Part shown: one piece after another, positions 36,189-50,562 of the stretch
Numbering within the stretch: the first letter of the stretch is position 1
Layout of the letters: each line of letters starts with the position of its first letter
Assembly (NCBI RefSeq): GCF_037975245.1
Contig: NC_092580.1
Span: 17,868,001 to 17,932,000 of the forward strand
Direction of reading: 5' to 3'
DNA from: Apostichopus japonicus
Lineage: Eukaryota > Echinodermata > Holothuroidea > Aspidochirotida > Stichopodidae
Length of the DNA: 64,000 nucleotides
Notes under the pieces: model-generated
Databases searched by the model: none
Told to the model about the DNA's origin: nothing
Seen by the model: only the letters and a program-made list of their open reading frames with translations
Made by a program: the position numbers and the translations under genes

Positions 36189-36736
36189 TAAATGGAGTAA
36201 ATATAGTTAATAGGGTAAATGAAATAACTATGTAAATAGAGTAAAAAAGTAATAATGTAAAAAGAGTAAAAAAGTAATAATGTAAATAGAGTAAAGAAAG
36301 TAATGATGCAAATAGAGTAAGGTATAAGTAAATAAAATATAAAGTAAATAAAGTAAATAAAGTAAATAAAGTAAATAAAGTAAATAAAGTAAATAAAGTA
36401 AATAAAGTAAATAAAGTAAATAAAGTAAATAAAGTAAATAGAGTAAATAGAGTAAATCGAGGTAAATCGAGTAAATAGAGTAAATAGAGTAAATCGAGTA
36501 AATCGAGTAAATCAAGTAAATAAAGTAAATAAAATAAATAAAGTAACTAAAGTAAATAGAGTAAATAAATAAAATAACGTAAATAACGTACACAAAGTAT
36601 AAATAAAGTAAATGTAGGCATATTTATCACTAGTATCGAACAATGCATATTCTGTTTTATACAAACCACACGCACACACATATAAAATAAATAAATAAAC
36701 TAATTAATGTAAATAGAGTAATAATATATATATATT

Positions 36737-36805
<69 letters not shown>

Positions 36806-36901
36806 TTGTATAGATTGTATAGACACACACGCACAAATATACACACATATTGATACAATTCTATGTATAACTGTATATACAAACCACACACACACGCACA
36901 C

Positions 36902-37057
<156 letters not shown>

Positions 37058-40000
37058 AATAATTAAAGTAAATACAGTAAATATAAATAGAGTTAATATA
37101 GTAGATAATGTTTATAAAGTCAATAAAATAAATAAAGTGACAAAAATATAAATAAAGTGAAATAAATTATATAAAGTATATAATGTAAATATAGTAAATA
37201 TAATGTAAGTATATAACGTAAATACATATGTGTAAATATATACAATTGTATATACAAGCAACACACACACGCACACGCACGCACACATATAGATAGAATT
37301 CTATATATAATTGTATATGCAAACCACACACACACATACGCACACACCCACACATATATATAAAAATAATTAATAAAGTAAATAAACTAATTAAAGTAAA
37401 TAGAGTAAATATAAATAGAGTAAATATAGTTAATAGGGTAAATGAAATAATTATGTAAATAGAGTAAAAAAGTAATAATGTAAATAGAGTAAATAGAGTA
37501 TGGTATAAGTAAATAAAATATATAGTTTATAAAGTAAATGAAATAGATAAAGTAGATAAAGTAAATAAAGTAAATAAAGTAAACAAAGTAAATTAAATAA
37601 ATTAAATAAATAAATAAAGTAAATAAATAAATAAATAAAGTAAATAAAGTAATAAAGTAAACGTAGGCACATTTGTCACCAGTTTCGAACAATGCGAATT
37701 ATGTTTTGGTGACAAATATTGCCTTACTCTATGAGATCTGTATTGAGAAGCCGGATCTCGAAAAGACTCTGTTATATGAAATTGAACGACAAAGGCCAAT
37801 GAATGTATATATATATATAAATAAAATTGTATAGATAGTACATAAATAATTCTATATACAATTGTATATACAAGCAACACACACATACGCACGCACACAC
37901 ATACACACAGATAGAATTCTATATATAATTGTATATACAAACCACACGCACACGCATACATATATATATAAAAAATAAATAAATAAAGTAAATAAACTAA
38001 TTAAAGTAAATAGAGTAAATATAGTAATAAAGAAAATCAAGTAAATCAAGTAAATAAATTAAATCAAGTAAATAAAGTAAATTAAGTAAATAAAGTAAAA
38101 AATAATAATAAAGTATATAGTGAATAAATTATATAAGTATATAATGTAAATATAGTCAATAAAGTAATGAAAGTAATTAAAGTAATTAAAGTAAATGAAG
38201 TAAATAATGTAAATAGAGTAAATAAAATAATGATGTAAATAGAGTAAAACAAGTAATAATGTAAATACAGTAAATAAAGTTATAATGTAAATTGAGTAAA
38301 TAAAGTTATAATGTAAATAGAGTAAAAAATAATAATAATTTAAATAGAGTAAATAAAGTAATAATGTAAATGGAGTTAATAAAGTTATAATGTAAATAGA
38401 GTAAATATAGTAATAAAGTAAATAAAGTAAAAAAATATAAACAAAGTATATAGTGAATAAATTATATAAAGTATATAATGTAAATATAGTAAATATAATG
38501 TAAGTATATAACGTAAATACATATGTGTAAATATATACAATTGTATATACAAGCAACACACACACGCACACGCACGCACACATATAGATAGAATTCTATA
38601 TATAATTGTATATGCAAACCACACACACACATACGCACACACCCACACATATATATAAAAATAATTAATAAAGTAAATAAACTAATTAAAGTAAATAGAG
38701 TAAATATAAATAGAGTAAATATAGTTAATAGGGTAAATGAAATAATTATGTAAATAGAGTAAAAAAGTAATAATGTAAATAGAGTATGGTATAAGTAAAT
38801 AAAATATATAGTTTATAAAGTAAATGAAATAGATAAAGTAGATAAAGTAAATAAAGTAAATAAAGTAAACAAAGTAAATTAAATAAATTAAATAAATAAA
38901 TAAAGTAAATAAATAAATAAATAAAGTAAATAAAGTAATAAAGTAAACGTAGGCACATTTGTCACCAGTTTCGAACAATGCGAATTATGTTTTGGTGACA
39001 AATATTGCCTTACTCTATGAGATCTGTATTGAGAAGCCGGATCTCGAAAAGACTCTGTTATATGAAATTGAACGACAAAGGCCAATGAATGTATATATAT
39101 ATATAAATAAAATTGTATAGATAGTACATAAATAATTCTATATACAATTGTATATACAAGCAACACACACATACGCACGCACACACATACACACAGATAG
39201 AATTCTATATATAATTGTATATACAAACCACACGCACACGCATACATATATATATAAAAAATAAATAAATAAAGTAAATAAACTAATTAAAGTAAATAGA
39301 GTAAATATAGTAATAAAGAAAATCAAGTAAATCAAGTAAATAAATTAAATCAAGTAAATAAAGTAAATTAAGTAAATAAAGTAAAAAATAATAATAAAGT
39401 ATATAGTGAATAAATTATATAAGTATATAATGTAAATATAGTCAATAAAGTAATGAAAGTAATTAAAGTAATTAAAGTAAATGAAGTAAATAATGTAAAT
39501 AGAGTAAATAAAATAATGATGTAAATAGAGTAAAACAAGTAATAATGTAAATACAGTAAATAAAGTTATAATGTAAATTGAGTAAATAAAGTTATAATGT
39601 AAATAGAGTAAAAAATAATAATAATTTAAATAGAGTAAATAAAGTAATAATGTAAATGGAGTTAATAAAGTTATAATGTAAATAGAGTAAATATAGTAAT
39701 AAAGTAAATAAAGTAAAAAAATATAAACAAAGTATATAGTGAATAAATTATATAAAGTATATAATGTAAATATAGTAAATATAATGTAAGTATATAACGT
39801 AAATACATATGTGTAAATATATACAATTGTATATACAAGCAACACACACACGCACACGCACACACCCACACATATATATAAAAATAATTAATAAAGTAAA
39901 TAAACTAATTAAAGTAAATAGAGTAAATATAAATAGAGTAAATATAGTTAATAGGGTAAATGAAATAATTATGTAAATAGAGTAAAAAAGTAATAATGTA

Positions 40001-41400
40001 AATAGAGTAAATAGAGTATGGTATAAGTAAATAAAATATATAGTTTATAAAGTAAATGAAATAGATAAAGTAGATAAAGTAAATAAAGTAAATAAAGTAA
40101 ACAAAGTAAATTAAATAAATTAAATAAATAAATAAAGTAAATAAATAAATAAATAAAGTAAATAAAGTAATAAAGTAAACGTAGGCACATTTGTCACCAG
40201 TTTCGAACAATGCGAATTATGTTTTGGTGACAAATATTGCCTTACTCTATGAGATCTGTATTGAGAAGCCGGATCTCGAAAAGACTCTGTTATATGAAAT
40301 TGAACGACAAAGGCCAATGAATGTATATATATATATAAATAAAATTGTATAGATAGTACATAAATAATTCTATATACAATTGTATATACAAGCAACACAC
40401 ACATACGCACGCACACACATACACACAGATAGAATTCTATATATAATTGTATATACAAACCACACGCACACGCATACATATATATATAAAAAATAAATAA
40501 ATAAAGTAAATAAACTAATTAAAGTAAATAGAGTAAATATAGTAATAAAGAAAATCAAGTAAATCAAGTAAATAAATTAAATCAAGTAAATAAAGTAAAT
40601 TAAGTAAATAAAGTAAAAAATAATAATAAAGTATATAGTGAATAAATTATATAAGTATATAATGTAAATATAGTCAATAAAGTAATGAAAGTAATTAAAG
40701 TAATTAAAGTAAATGAAGTAAATAATGTAAATAGAGTAAATAAAATAATGATGTAAATAGAGTAAAACAAGTAATAATGTAAATACAGTAAATAAAGTTA
40801 TAATGTAAATTGAGTAAATAAAGTTATAATGTAAATAGAGTAAAAAATAATAATAATTTAAATAGAGTAAATAAAGTAATAATGTAAATGGAGTTAATAA
40901 AGTTATAATGTAAATAGAGTAAATATAGTAATAAAGTAAATAAAGTAAAAAAATATAAACAAAGTATATAGTGAATAAATTATATAAAGTATATAATGTA
41001 AATAAAGTATTTAAAGTAATGAAAGTAATTAAAGTAAATAATGTAAATAGAGTAAATAAAATAATAATGTAAATAGAGTGAAAAAGTGATAATGTAAATA
41101 GAGTAAATAAAGTTATAATGTAAATAGAGTAAATAAAGTAATAGAGTAAATAGAGTATGGTATAACTATATAAAATATATAGTAAATAAAGTAAACAAAG
41201 TAAGAAAAGTAAGCAAAGTAAATAACCTAAATAACCTAAATCAAGTAAATCAAGTTAATCAAGTAAATCAAGATAATCAAGCGTAAATAAAGTTAATAAA
41301 GTTAATAAGGTAAATATAGTAAATAAGGTAAATAGATTAAATAGAATAAATAGATTAAATAGAGTAAATAGAGTAAATCGAGTAAATGGAGTAAATACGA

Positions 41401-42120
41401 AGAGAAAAAAATACGAAGTAAAATTCTGATGTGGACATATACCATGAATTTTACGTTAGCAGTTTAAGACGTGTAGTATTAAATAATGTGATGTCCTTCG
41501 ATAAACCGACAAGAGATGTGGATATTCCAGCTGTGCTTTCTCATTGATGTAGTAGTTACTCCTTGAAGTATAGTCTATACATCCTCACCCTACACAATTC
41601 ACAGTGGTAAGTCGATCAAATATCTTCGAGGTGGTTGCAGGTATTTTCTTCCAGTTCATCTTCATTGAGAAATTACGAGTTCACAGTGGTGGGTTAACGA
41701 TGGAAGGTCGATCAAATATCTTGGAGGTGGTTGCAGGTATTTTCTTCCAATTCATCTTCAGGCTGCCGAGAAACGAGAGAAATATTACTCAAAAATATTG
41801 AAGCAATCTTTAGATATGGGTTCCTATCGTACATCTATGTTGAAGTATTTTTTAAAGTATTTTAGGACTATTAATCAATGCGTCATTTAGGAACAAATTT
41901 ATCTGGTATTGACCTGGACTACTTTATACTATGGAGACTGGGCAATAGGACGGTAGATGGCAGAGTTCCTGGTGGCTGCTAGCGGTCACTTCATCTGGCG
42001 GAGGCTGCAATCGGTCACTTCATCAAGTGGAGGCTGCAAGCAATCACTGCATCTGGCGGAGACAACAAGCGTTCAGTTCATCGGGCGGAGACTACAACCC
42101 TTTCAGTTCATCTGGCGTTG
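41401..42120. repeat. Short local duplications between the two repeat fields
   Basis: A 60-bp segment (GGTCGATCAAATATCTT.GAGG and the following TTGCAGGTATTTTCTTCCA) occurs at about 41610 and 41707. Positions 41983-42120 hold four degenerate copies of a unit of about 36 bp containing CACTTCATCTGGCGGAGGCTG. No recognisable protein is encoded. Confidence 0.7.
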
Positions 42121-44901
42121 GCTGGTGATTGGTGGCTGGTGCAGGTAATTCGTGGTTGGTGGATGGAGAAATAAACTTCGAACTTGGAACTAGATGAGAA
42201 CAATCAATCATTTCTATTTAAAATAATGCATTTATATGTTATATAAACACGCATAAAATTCGCACAATAATCTATAATAAAATCAATTGCAATACAAACA
42301 CACATAAGTAATAATTATTTTGCTCATGGCAAAAGGCTAGTGGCTGGTGACTAGTGGTAGGTGGATGGTGCCATATTTTATTTTACTTAAAACACTCAAC
42401 AATATATATAGTAAATTCATTGAAATACAAACACACATACTTTATTACTCTTTTGCACGTGCAAAAAAAGCCGGTGACTTGTAGCTGGCGGCTGGTTGTC
42501 GGTGGCAGCTGGAGCTTGATGATGGTGGTATTTGGTGGTTGGTGACTGGGGAAGTCTGGAGGAAGGTGGCTGGTGGTGGCTGGTGGTCAAAGAAGATGGG
42601 GCTTGTCGATATTTGGTGGTTGGTGGCTGGGACCGTCTGGAACATCTATATAATATAAACTAGAAACGAACAATTAGGGATTTCTTTGAAAAAATGATGC
42701 AATATGTGTTTTTTTAAACACTCTTCAAATTGGCATATAAATATTTAAATCATTGCAATACAAACACCCATACATTATTACTCTTTTGCTCGTGGCAAAA
42801 GGCTGGGGAAGATAGCTGGTGAGTTGTGGCAGGGCATGGTTGGTGGTATTGCTGGCTGGGATCGTCTGACACATCTATAAAATATAAACTAGAAACAAAC
42901 AATCAGGCATTTCTTTAACTAAATGATGCAATATGTTTTTTTTAAACACTCTTCAAATTGGCATATAAATATTTAAATCATTGCAATACAAATACGTTAT
43001 TACTCTTTTGCTCGTGGCAAAAGGCTGGGGAAGGTAGCTGGTGAGTTGTGGAAGGTGGTTGGTGGTATTGCTGGCTGGGCACGTCTGACACATCTATAAA
43101 ATATAAACTAGAAACGAACAATCAGGCATTTCTTTAACTAAATGATGCAATATGTTTTTTTTTAAACACTCTTCAAATTGGCATATAAATATTTAAATCA
43201 TTGCAATACAAATACGTTATTACTCTTTTGCTCGTGGCAAAAGGCTGGGGAAGGTAGCTGGTGAGTTGTGGAAGGTGGTTGGTGGTATTGCTGGCTGGGC
43301 ACGTCTGACACATCTATAAAATATAAACTAGAAACAAACAATCAGGCATTTCTTTAACTAAATGATGCAATGTTTTTTTTTAAACACTCTGGCATATAAA
43401 TATTTAAATCATTTCAATACAAATACGTTATTACTCTTTTGCTCGTGGCAAAAGGCTGGGGGAGGTTGCCGGTGAGTAGTGGAAGGTGGTTGGTGGTATT
43501 GCTGGCTGGGAACGTCTGAAACATCTATAAAATATAAACTAGAACCGAACAATCAGGCATTTCTTTAACTAAATGACGCAATATGTTTTTTTCTTAAACA
43601 CTCTTCAAATTGGCATATAAATATTTAAATCATTGCAATACAAATACGTTATTACTCTTTTGCTCGTGGCAAAAGGCTGGGGAAGGTAGCTGGTGAGTTG
43701 TGGAAGGTGGTTGGTGGTATTGGTGGCTGGGTACGTCTGACACATCTATAAAATATAAACTAGAAACAAACATTCAGGCATTTCTTTAACTAAATGATGC
43801 AATGTTTTTTTTAAACACTCTTCAAATTGGCATATAAATATTTAAATCATTTCAATACAAATACGTTATTACTCTTTTGCTCGTGGCAAAAGGCTGGTGG
43901 AGGTTGCCGGTGAGTAGTGGAAGGTGGTTGGTGGTATTGCTGGCTGGGATCGTCTGAAACATCTATAAAATATAAACTAGAACCGAACAATCAGGCATTT
44001 CTTTAACTAAATGACGCAATATGTTTTTTTCTTAAACACTCTTCAAATTGGCATATAAATATTTAAATCATTGCAATACAAATACGTTATTACTCTTTTG
44101 CTCGTGGCAAAAGGCTGGGGAAGGTAGCTGGTGAGTTGTGGAAGGTGGTTGGTGGTATTGGTGGCTGGGTACGTCTGACACATCTATAAAATATAAACTA
44201 GAAACAAACATTCAGGCATTTCTTTAACTAAATGATGCAATGTTTTTTTTAAACACTCTTCAAATTGGCATATAAATATTTAAATCATTTCAATACAAAT
44301 ACGTTATTACTCTTTTGCTCGTGGCAAAAGGCTGGTGGAGGTTGCCGGTGAGTAGTGGAAGGTGGTTGGTGGTATTGCTGGCTGGGATCGTCTGAAACAT
44401 CTATAAAATATAAACTAGAACCGAACAATCAGGCATTTCTTTAACTAAATGACGCAATATGTTTTTTTCTTAAACACTCTTCAAATTGGCATATAAATAT
44501 TTAAATCATTTCAATACAACCTATACGTTATTACTCTTTTGCTCGTGGCAAAAGGCTGGGGAAGATAGCTGGTGAGTTGTGGAAGGTGGTTTGTGGTATT
44601 GTTGGCTGGGCACGCCTGACACATCTATAAAATATAAACTAGAAACGAACAATCAGGCATTTCTTTAACTAAATGATGCAATATGTTTTTTTTTAAACAC
44701 TCTTCAAATTGGCATATAAATATTTAAATCATTGCAATACAAATACGTTATTACTCTTCTGCTCGTGGCAAAAGGCTGGGGAAGGTAGCTGGTGAGTTGT
44801 GGAAGGTGGTTGGTGGTATTGCTGGCTGGGAACGTCTGACACATCTGTAAAATATAAACTAGAAACAAACAATCAGGCATTTCTTTAAAAAATGATGCAA
44901 T

Positions 44902-45057
44902 AATTGGGACCCTAAGCAGGTACTCATGCCCCGGGTCAGGGCACTCCTGGGAGCAATAGTGGCTAAGGGGCGGCTCCACACTCCCCAGAACCTCAACTTT
45001 CCCAAGTCAAGGCCCCACTACTGGATGTAGTTTAGAGTCATACCCAGGACTCAAATT
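44902..45057. repeat. 155-bp GC-richer module interrupting the 220-bp array, copy 1
   Basis: The module starts ATTGGGACCCTAAGCAGG and ends CCCAGGACTCAAATT. It replaces the T-run and CAAATTGGCATATAAATATT part of one unit. The junction words GCAATAATT and AATTATTGC are inverted complements. It is much more GC-rich than the satellite around it. Confidence 0.85.
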
Positions 45058-46576
45058 ATTGCAATACAAACACCTATACGTTATTACTCTTTTGCTCGTG
45101 GCAAAACGCTGGGGAAGGTAGCTGGTGAGTTGTGGAAGGGCGTGGTTGGTGGTATTGGTGGCCGGGAACGTCTGACACATCTATAAAATATAAACTAGAA
45201 ACGAACAATCAGGCATTTCTTTAACTAAATGATGCAATATGTTTTTTTTTAAACACTCTTCAAATTGGCATATAAATATTTAAATCATTGCAATACAAAC
45301 ACCCGTACATCATTACTCTTTTGCTCGTGGCAAAAGGCTGGGGAAGGTAGCTGGTGAGTTGTGGAAGGTGGTTGGTGGTATTGCTGGCTGGGCACGTCTG
45401 AAACATCTATAAAATATAAACTAGAAACGAACAATCAGGCATTTCTTTAACTAAATGATGCAATATGTTTTTTTTTAAACACTCTTCAAATTGGCATATA
45501 AATATTTAAATCATTGCAATACAAACACCCGTACATCATTACTCTTTTGCTCGTGGCAAAAGGCTGGGGAAGATAGCTGGTGAGTTGTGGCAGGGCATGG
45601 TTGGTGGTATTGCTGGCTGGGAACGTCTGACACATCTATAAAATATAAACTAGAAACAAACAATCAGGCATTTCTTTAACTAAATGATGCAATTTTTTTT
45701 TTTTAAACACTCTTCAAATTGGCATATAAATATTTAAATCATTTCAATACAAATACGTTATTACTCTTTTGCTCGTGGCAAAAGGCTGGGGAAGGTAGCT
45801 GGTGAGTTGTGGAAGGTGGTTCGTGGTATTGCTGGCTGGGTACGTCTGACACATCTATAAATATAAACTAGATACAAACAATCAGGCATTTCTTTAACTA
45901 AATGATGCAATGTTTTTTTTTTAAACACTCTTCAAATTGGCATATAAATATTTAAATCATTTCAATACAAATACGTTATGACTCTTTTGCTCGTGGCAAA
46001 AGGCTGGGGGAGGTTGCCGGTGAGTAGTGGAAGGTGGTTGGTGGTATTGCTGGCTGGGATCGTCTGACACATCTATAAAATATAAACTAGAACCGAACAA
46101 TCAGGCATTTCTTTAACTAAATGACGCAATATGTTTTTTTCTTAAACACTCTTCAAATTGGCATATAAATATTTAAATCATTTCAATACAAACACCCGTA
46201 CATCATTACTCTTTTGCTCGTGGCAAAAGGCTGGGGAAGATAGCTGGTGAGTTGTGGAAGGTGGTTGGTGGTATTGCTGGCTGGGCACGTCTGACACATC
46301 TATAAAATATAAACTAGAAACGAACAATCAGGCATTTCTTTAACTAAATGATGCAATATGTTTTTTTTTAAACACTCTTCAAATTGGCATATAAATATTT
46401 AAATCATTGCAATACAAATACGTTATTACTCTTCTGCTCGTGGCAAAAGGCTGGGGAAGGTAGCTGGTGAGTTGTGGAAGGTGGTTGGTGGTATTGCTGG
46501 CTGGGAACGTCTGACACATCTGTAAAATATAAACTAGAAACAAACAATCAGGCATTTCTTTAAAAAATGATGCAAT

Positions 46577-46733
46577 AATTGGGACCCCTAAGCAGGTACT
46601 CATGCCCCGGGTCAGGGCACTCCTGGGAGCAATAGTGGCTAAGGGGCGGCTCCACACTCCCCAGAACCTCAACTTTCCCAAGTCAAGGCCCCACTACTGG
46701 ATGTAGTTTAGAGTCATACCCAGGACTCAAATT
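46577..46733. repeat. 155-bp module, copy 2
   Basis: Nearly identical to 44902-45057, at the same position of the 220-bp unit and with matching neighbours on both sides. This indicates it was copied as part of a block of about 1.67 kb. Confidence 0.85.
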
Positions 46734-49388
46734 ATTGCAATACAAACACCTACACGTTATTACTCTTTTGCTCGTGGCAAAACGCTGGGGAAGGTAGCTG
46801 GTGAGTTGTGGAAGGGCGTGGTTGGTGGTATTGGTGGCCGGGAACGTCTGACACATCTATAAAATATAAACTAGAAACGAACAATCAGGCATTTCTTTAA
46901 CTAAATGATGCAATATGTTTTTTTTTAAAACACTCTTCAAATTGGCATATAAATATTTAAATCATTGCAATACAAACACCCGTACATCATTACTCTTTTG
47001 CTCGTGGCAAAAGGCTGGGGAAGATAGCTGGTGAGTTGTGGAAGGTGGTTGGTGGTATTGCTGGCTGGGCACGTCTGAAACATCTATAAAATATAAACTA
47101 GAAACGAACAATCAGGCATTTCTTTAACTAAATGATGCAATATTTTTTTTTAAACACTCTTCAAATTGGCATATAAATATTTAAATCATTGCAATACAAA
47201 TACCCATACGTTATTACTCTTTTGCTCGTGCCAAAAGGCTGGGGAAGGTAGTCGGTGAGTAGTGGAAGGTGGTTGGTGGTATTGGTGGCCGGGAACGTCT
47301 GACACATCTATAAAATATAAACTAGAAACGAACAATCAGGCATTTCTTTAACTAAATGATGCAATATGTTTTTTTTAAAACACTCTTCAAATTGGCATAT
47401 AAATATTTAAATCATTGCAATACAAACACCCGTACATCATTACTCTTTTGCTCGTGGCAAAAGGCTGGGGAAGATAGCTGGTGAGTTGTGGAAGGTGGTT
47501 TGTGGTATTGCTGGCTGGGCACGTCTGAAACATCTATAAAATATAAACTAGAAACGAACAATCAGGCATTTCTTTAACTAAATGATGCAATATGTTTTTT
47601 TTTTAAACACTCTTCAAATTGGCATATAAATATTTAAATCATTGCAATACAAACACCCGTACATCATTACTCTTTTGCTCGTGGTAAAAGGCTGGGGAAG
47701 ATAGCTGGTGAGTTGTGGCAGGGCATGGTTGATGGTATTGCTGGCTGGGAACGTCTGACACATCTATAAAATATAAACTAGAAACAAACAATCAGGCATT
47801 TCTTTAACTAAATGATGCAATATTTTTTTTTAAAACACTCTTCAAATTGGCATATAAATATTTAAATCATTTCAATACAAATACCCATACGTTATTACTC
47901 TTTTGCTCGTGGCAAAAGGCTGGGGAAGATAGCTGGTGAGTTGTGGAAGGTGGTTTGTGGTATTGCTGGCTGGGCACGTCTGAAACATCTATAAAATATA
48001 AACTAGAAACGAACAATCAGGCATTTCTTTAACTAAATGATGCAATACTTTTTTTTTAAACACTCTTCAAATTGGCATATAAATATTTAAATCATTTCAA
48101 TACAAATACGTTATTACTCTTTTGCTCGTGGCAAAAGGCTGGTGGAGGTTGCCGGTGAGTAGTGGAAGGTGGTTGGTGGTATTGCTGGCTGGGATCGTCT
48201 GAAACATCTATAAAATATAAACTAGAACCGAACAATCAGGCATTTCTTTAACTAAATGACGCAATATGTTTTTTTCTAAAACACTCTTCAAATTGGCATA
48301 TAAATATTTAAATCATTTCAATACAAACACCCATACGTTATTACTCTTTTGCTCGTGGCAAAAGGCTGGGGGAGATAGCTGGTGAGTTGTGGAAGGTGGT
48401 TTGTGGTATTGCTGGCTGGGCACGTCTGAAACATCTATAAAATATAAACTAGAAACGAACAATCAGGCATTTCTTTTACTAAATGATGCAATATGTTTTT
48501 TTTTAAACACTCTTCAAATTGGCATATAAATATTTAAATCATTTCAATACAAATACCCATACGTTATTACTCTTTTGCTCGTGGCAAAAGGCTGGGGAAG
48601 ATAGCTGGTGAGTTGTGGAAGGTGGTTTGTGGTATTGCTGGCTGGGCACGTCTGAAACATCTATAAAATATAAACTAGAAACGAACAATCAGGCATTTCT
48701 TTAACTAAATGATGCAATATGTTTTTTTTAAACACTCTTCAAATTGGCATATAAATATTTAAATCATTGCAATACAAATACCCATACGTTATTACTCTTT
48801 TGCTCGTGGCAAAAGGCTGGGGAAGGTAGTCGGTGAGTAGTGGAAGGTGGTTGGAGGTATTGCTGGCTGGGAACGTCTGAAACATCTATAAAATATAAAC
48901 TAGAAACAAACAATCAGGCATTTCTTTAACTAAATGATGCAATATGTTTTTTTTAAAACACTCTTCAAATTGGCATATAAATATTTAAATCATTTCAATA
49001 CAAATACCCATACGTTATTACACTTTTGCTCGTGGCAAAAGGCTGGGGGAAGGTAGCTGGTGAGTTGTGGAAGGTGGTTGATGGTATTGCTGGCTGGGCA
49101 CGTCTGAAACATCTATAAAATATAAACTAGAAACGAACAATCAGGCATTTCTTTAACTAAATGATGCAATATGGTTTTTTTAAACACTCTTCAAATTGGC
49201 ATATAAATATTTAAATCATTGCAATACAAATACGTTATTACTCTTTTGCTCGTGGCAAAGGCTGGGGGGAGGTTGCCGGTGAGTAGTGGAAGGTGGTTGG
49301 TGGTATTGCTGGCTGGGAACGTCTGAAACATCTATAAAATATAAACTAGAAACGAACAATCAGGCATTTCTTTAAAAAATGATGCAAT

Positions 49389-49545
49389 AATTGGGACCCT
49401 AAGCAGGTACTCATGCCCCGGGTCAGGGCACTCCTGGGAGCAATAGTGGCTAAGGGGCGGCTCCACACTCCCCAGAACCTCAACTTTCCCAAGTCAAGGC
49501 CCCACTACTGGATGTAGTTTAGAGTCATACCCAGGACTCAAATTA
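49389..49545. repeat. 155-bp module, copy 3
   Basis: Third near-identical copy, about 2.81 kb after copy 2, again at the same position of the unit. Confidence 0.85.
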
Positions 49546-49940
49546 TTGCAATACAAACACCTATACGTTATTACTCTTTTGCTCGTGGCAAAAGGCTGGG
49601 GAAGGTAGCTGGTGAGTTGTGGAAGGGCGTGGTTGGTGGTATTGGTGGCTGGGAACGTCTGACACATCTATAAAATATAAACTAGAAACGAACAATCAGG
49701 CATTTCTTAAACTAAATGATGCAATAATTTTTTTTTAAACACTCTTCAAATTGGAATATAAATATTTAAATCATTGCAATACAAATACGTTATTACTCTT
49801 TTACTCGTGGCAAAAGGCTGGGGAAAGGTAGCCGGTTGATGGCGTAAGGTGGTGGTATTTGTTAGTTGGTCGCCGTGGACGTCTGGAGCATCTATTAAAT
49901 ATAAACTAGAAAGAACAATCAGGCATTTCTTTTACAAATC

Positions 49941-49944
<4 letters not shown>

Positions 49945-49977
<33 letters not shown>
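49945..49977. repeat. (TA)n microsatellite at the right edge of the second satellite
   Basis: Perfect TA dinucleotides. The following 49978-50560 has no supported gene. Confidence 0.9.
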
Positions 49978-49980
<3 letters not shown>

Positions 49981-50562
49981 ACCACTACTACACCGTTCTT
50001 TGTTCTTCTTCTGTGTAGTTCATAACCTGGTTCCTTTCGTTCTTTCGTCTTGGTCCTCGTCCGCATTGTCATCGTTCTAGAAGCAAACCAGTAGAATTGT
50101 ATGTTAAGTTTCTCTTTAATTTTGTTTCGAGTATACCCTAAATTTAAATTGCAATCCTTGTAGGTTTCCTGGTCCCAGCAAACGTATCTAAGAAAGAAAG
50201 TCCCATGAAATAAAAAACGTTTAAGAACGTACCGTCAAAATTTTCATCTTCATGTATATATATTGACATTTTGCAACAAAATGAGAAATTTCTTTAATTT
50301 AATAAGTGAGGAATTTCAACTTTTCCTACAAAATTAATAACAATTGTCACTCATTGCAACATTTGGAAACAAAAAGACAACTTATGCTCACGTCAGAAAC
50401 TCATCATTTCCACAATTTGCAGCAAAAATTGATGATCTCAATTCAACATAGGCCTATTCAACAACATTTTGATTACGCTTCCATCAGAATGCGATCAGTT
50501 CAACATTTTGCAGCAATTATCCAGAAAAGGATCATAACATTTTGACGGCACCTTTATGTGTG

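Larger units (their letters stand above)
42120..49930. repeat. Second satellite array, about 34 units of 220 bp
   Basis: The unit contains CTCTTTTGCTCGTGGCAAAAG, GCTGGGGAAGGTAGCTGGTG, a GGTGGTTGGTGGTATTG run, CACATCTATAAAATATAAAC, AATCAGGCATTTCTTTAACT, a T-run, and CAAATTGGCATATAAATATT. Units at the left edge (42120-42900) are diverged and the core is homogeneous at about 220 bp. Two alternating unit types, one with GTTGCCGGTGAGTAG and GAACCGAAC and one with GTAGCTGGTGAGTTG, produce a dimeric period of about 440 bp around 43.4-44.5 kb. No coding signal is seen. Confidence 0.95.

Noticed and set aside
41957-42148. + strand 63-residue frame over the GGCGGAGGCTGCA repeats
   Set aside because: It follows a degenerate 36-bp repeat and shows no recognisable protein motif.
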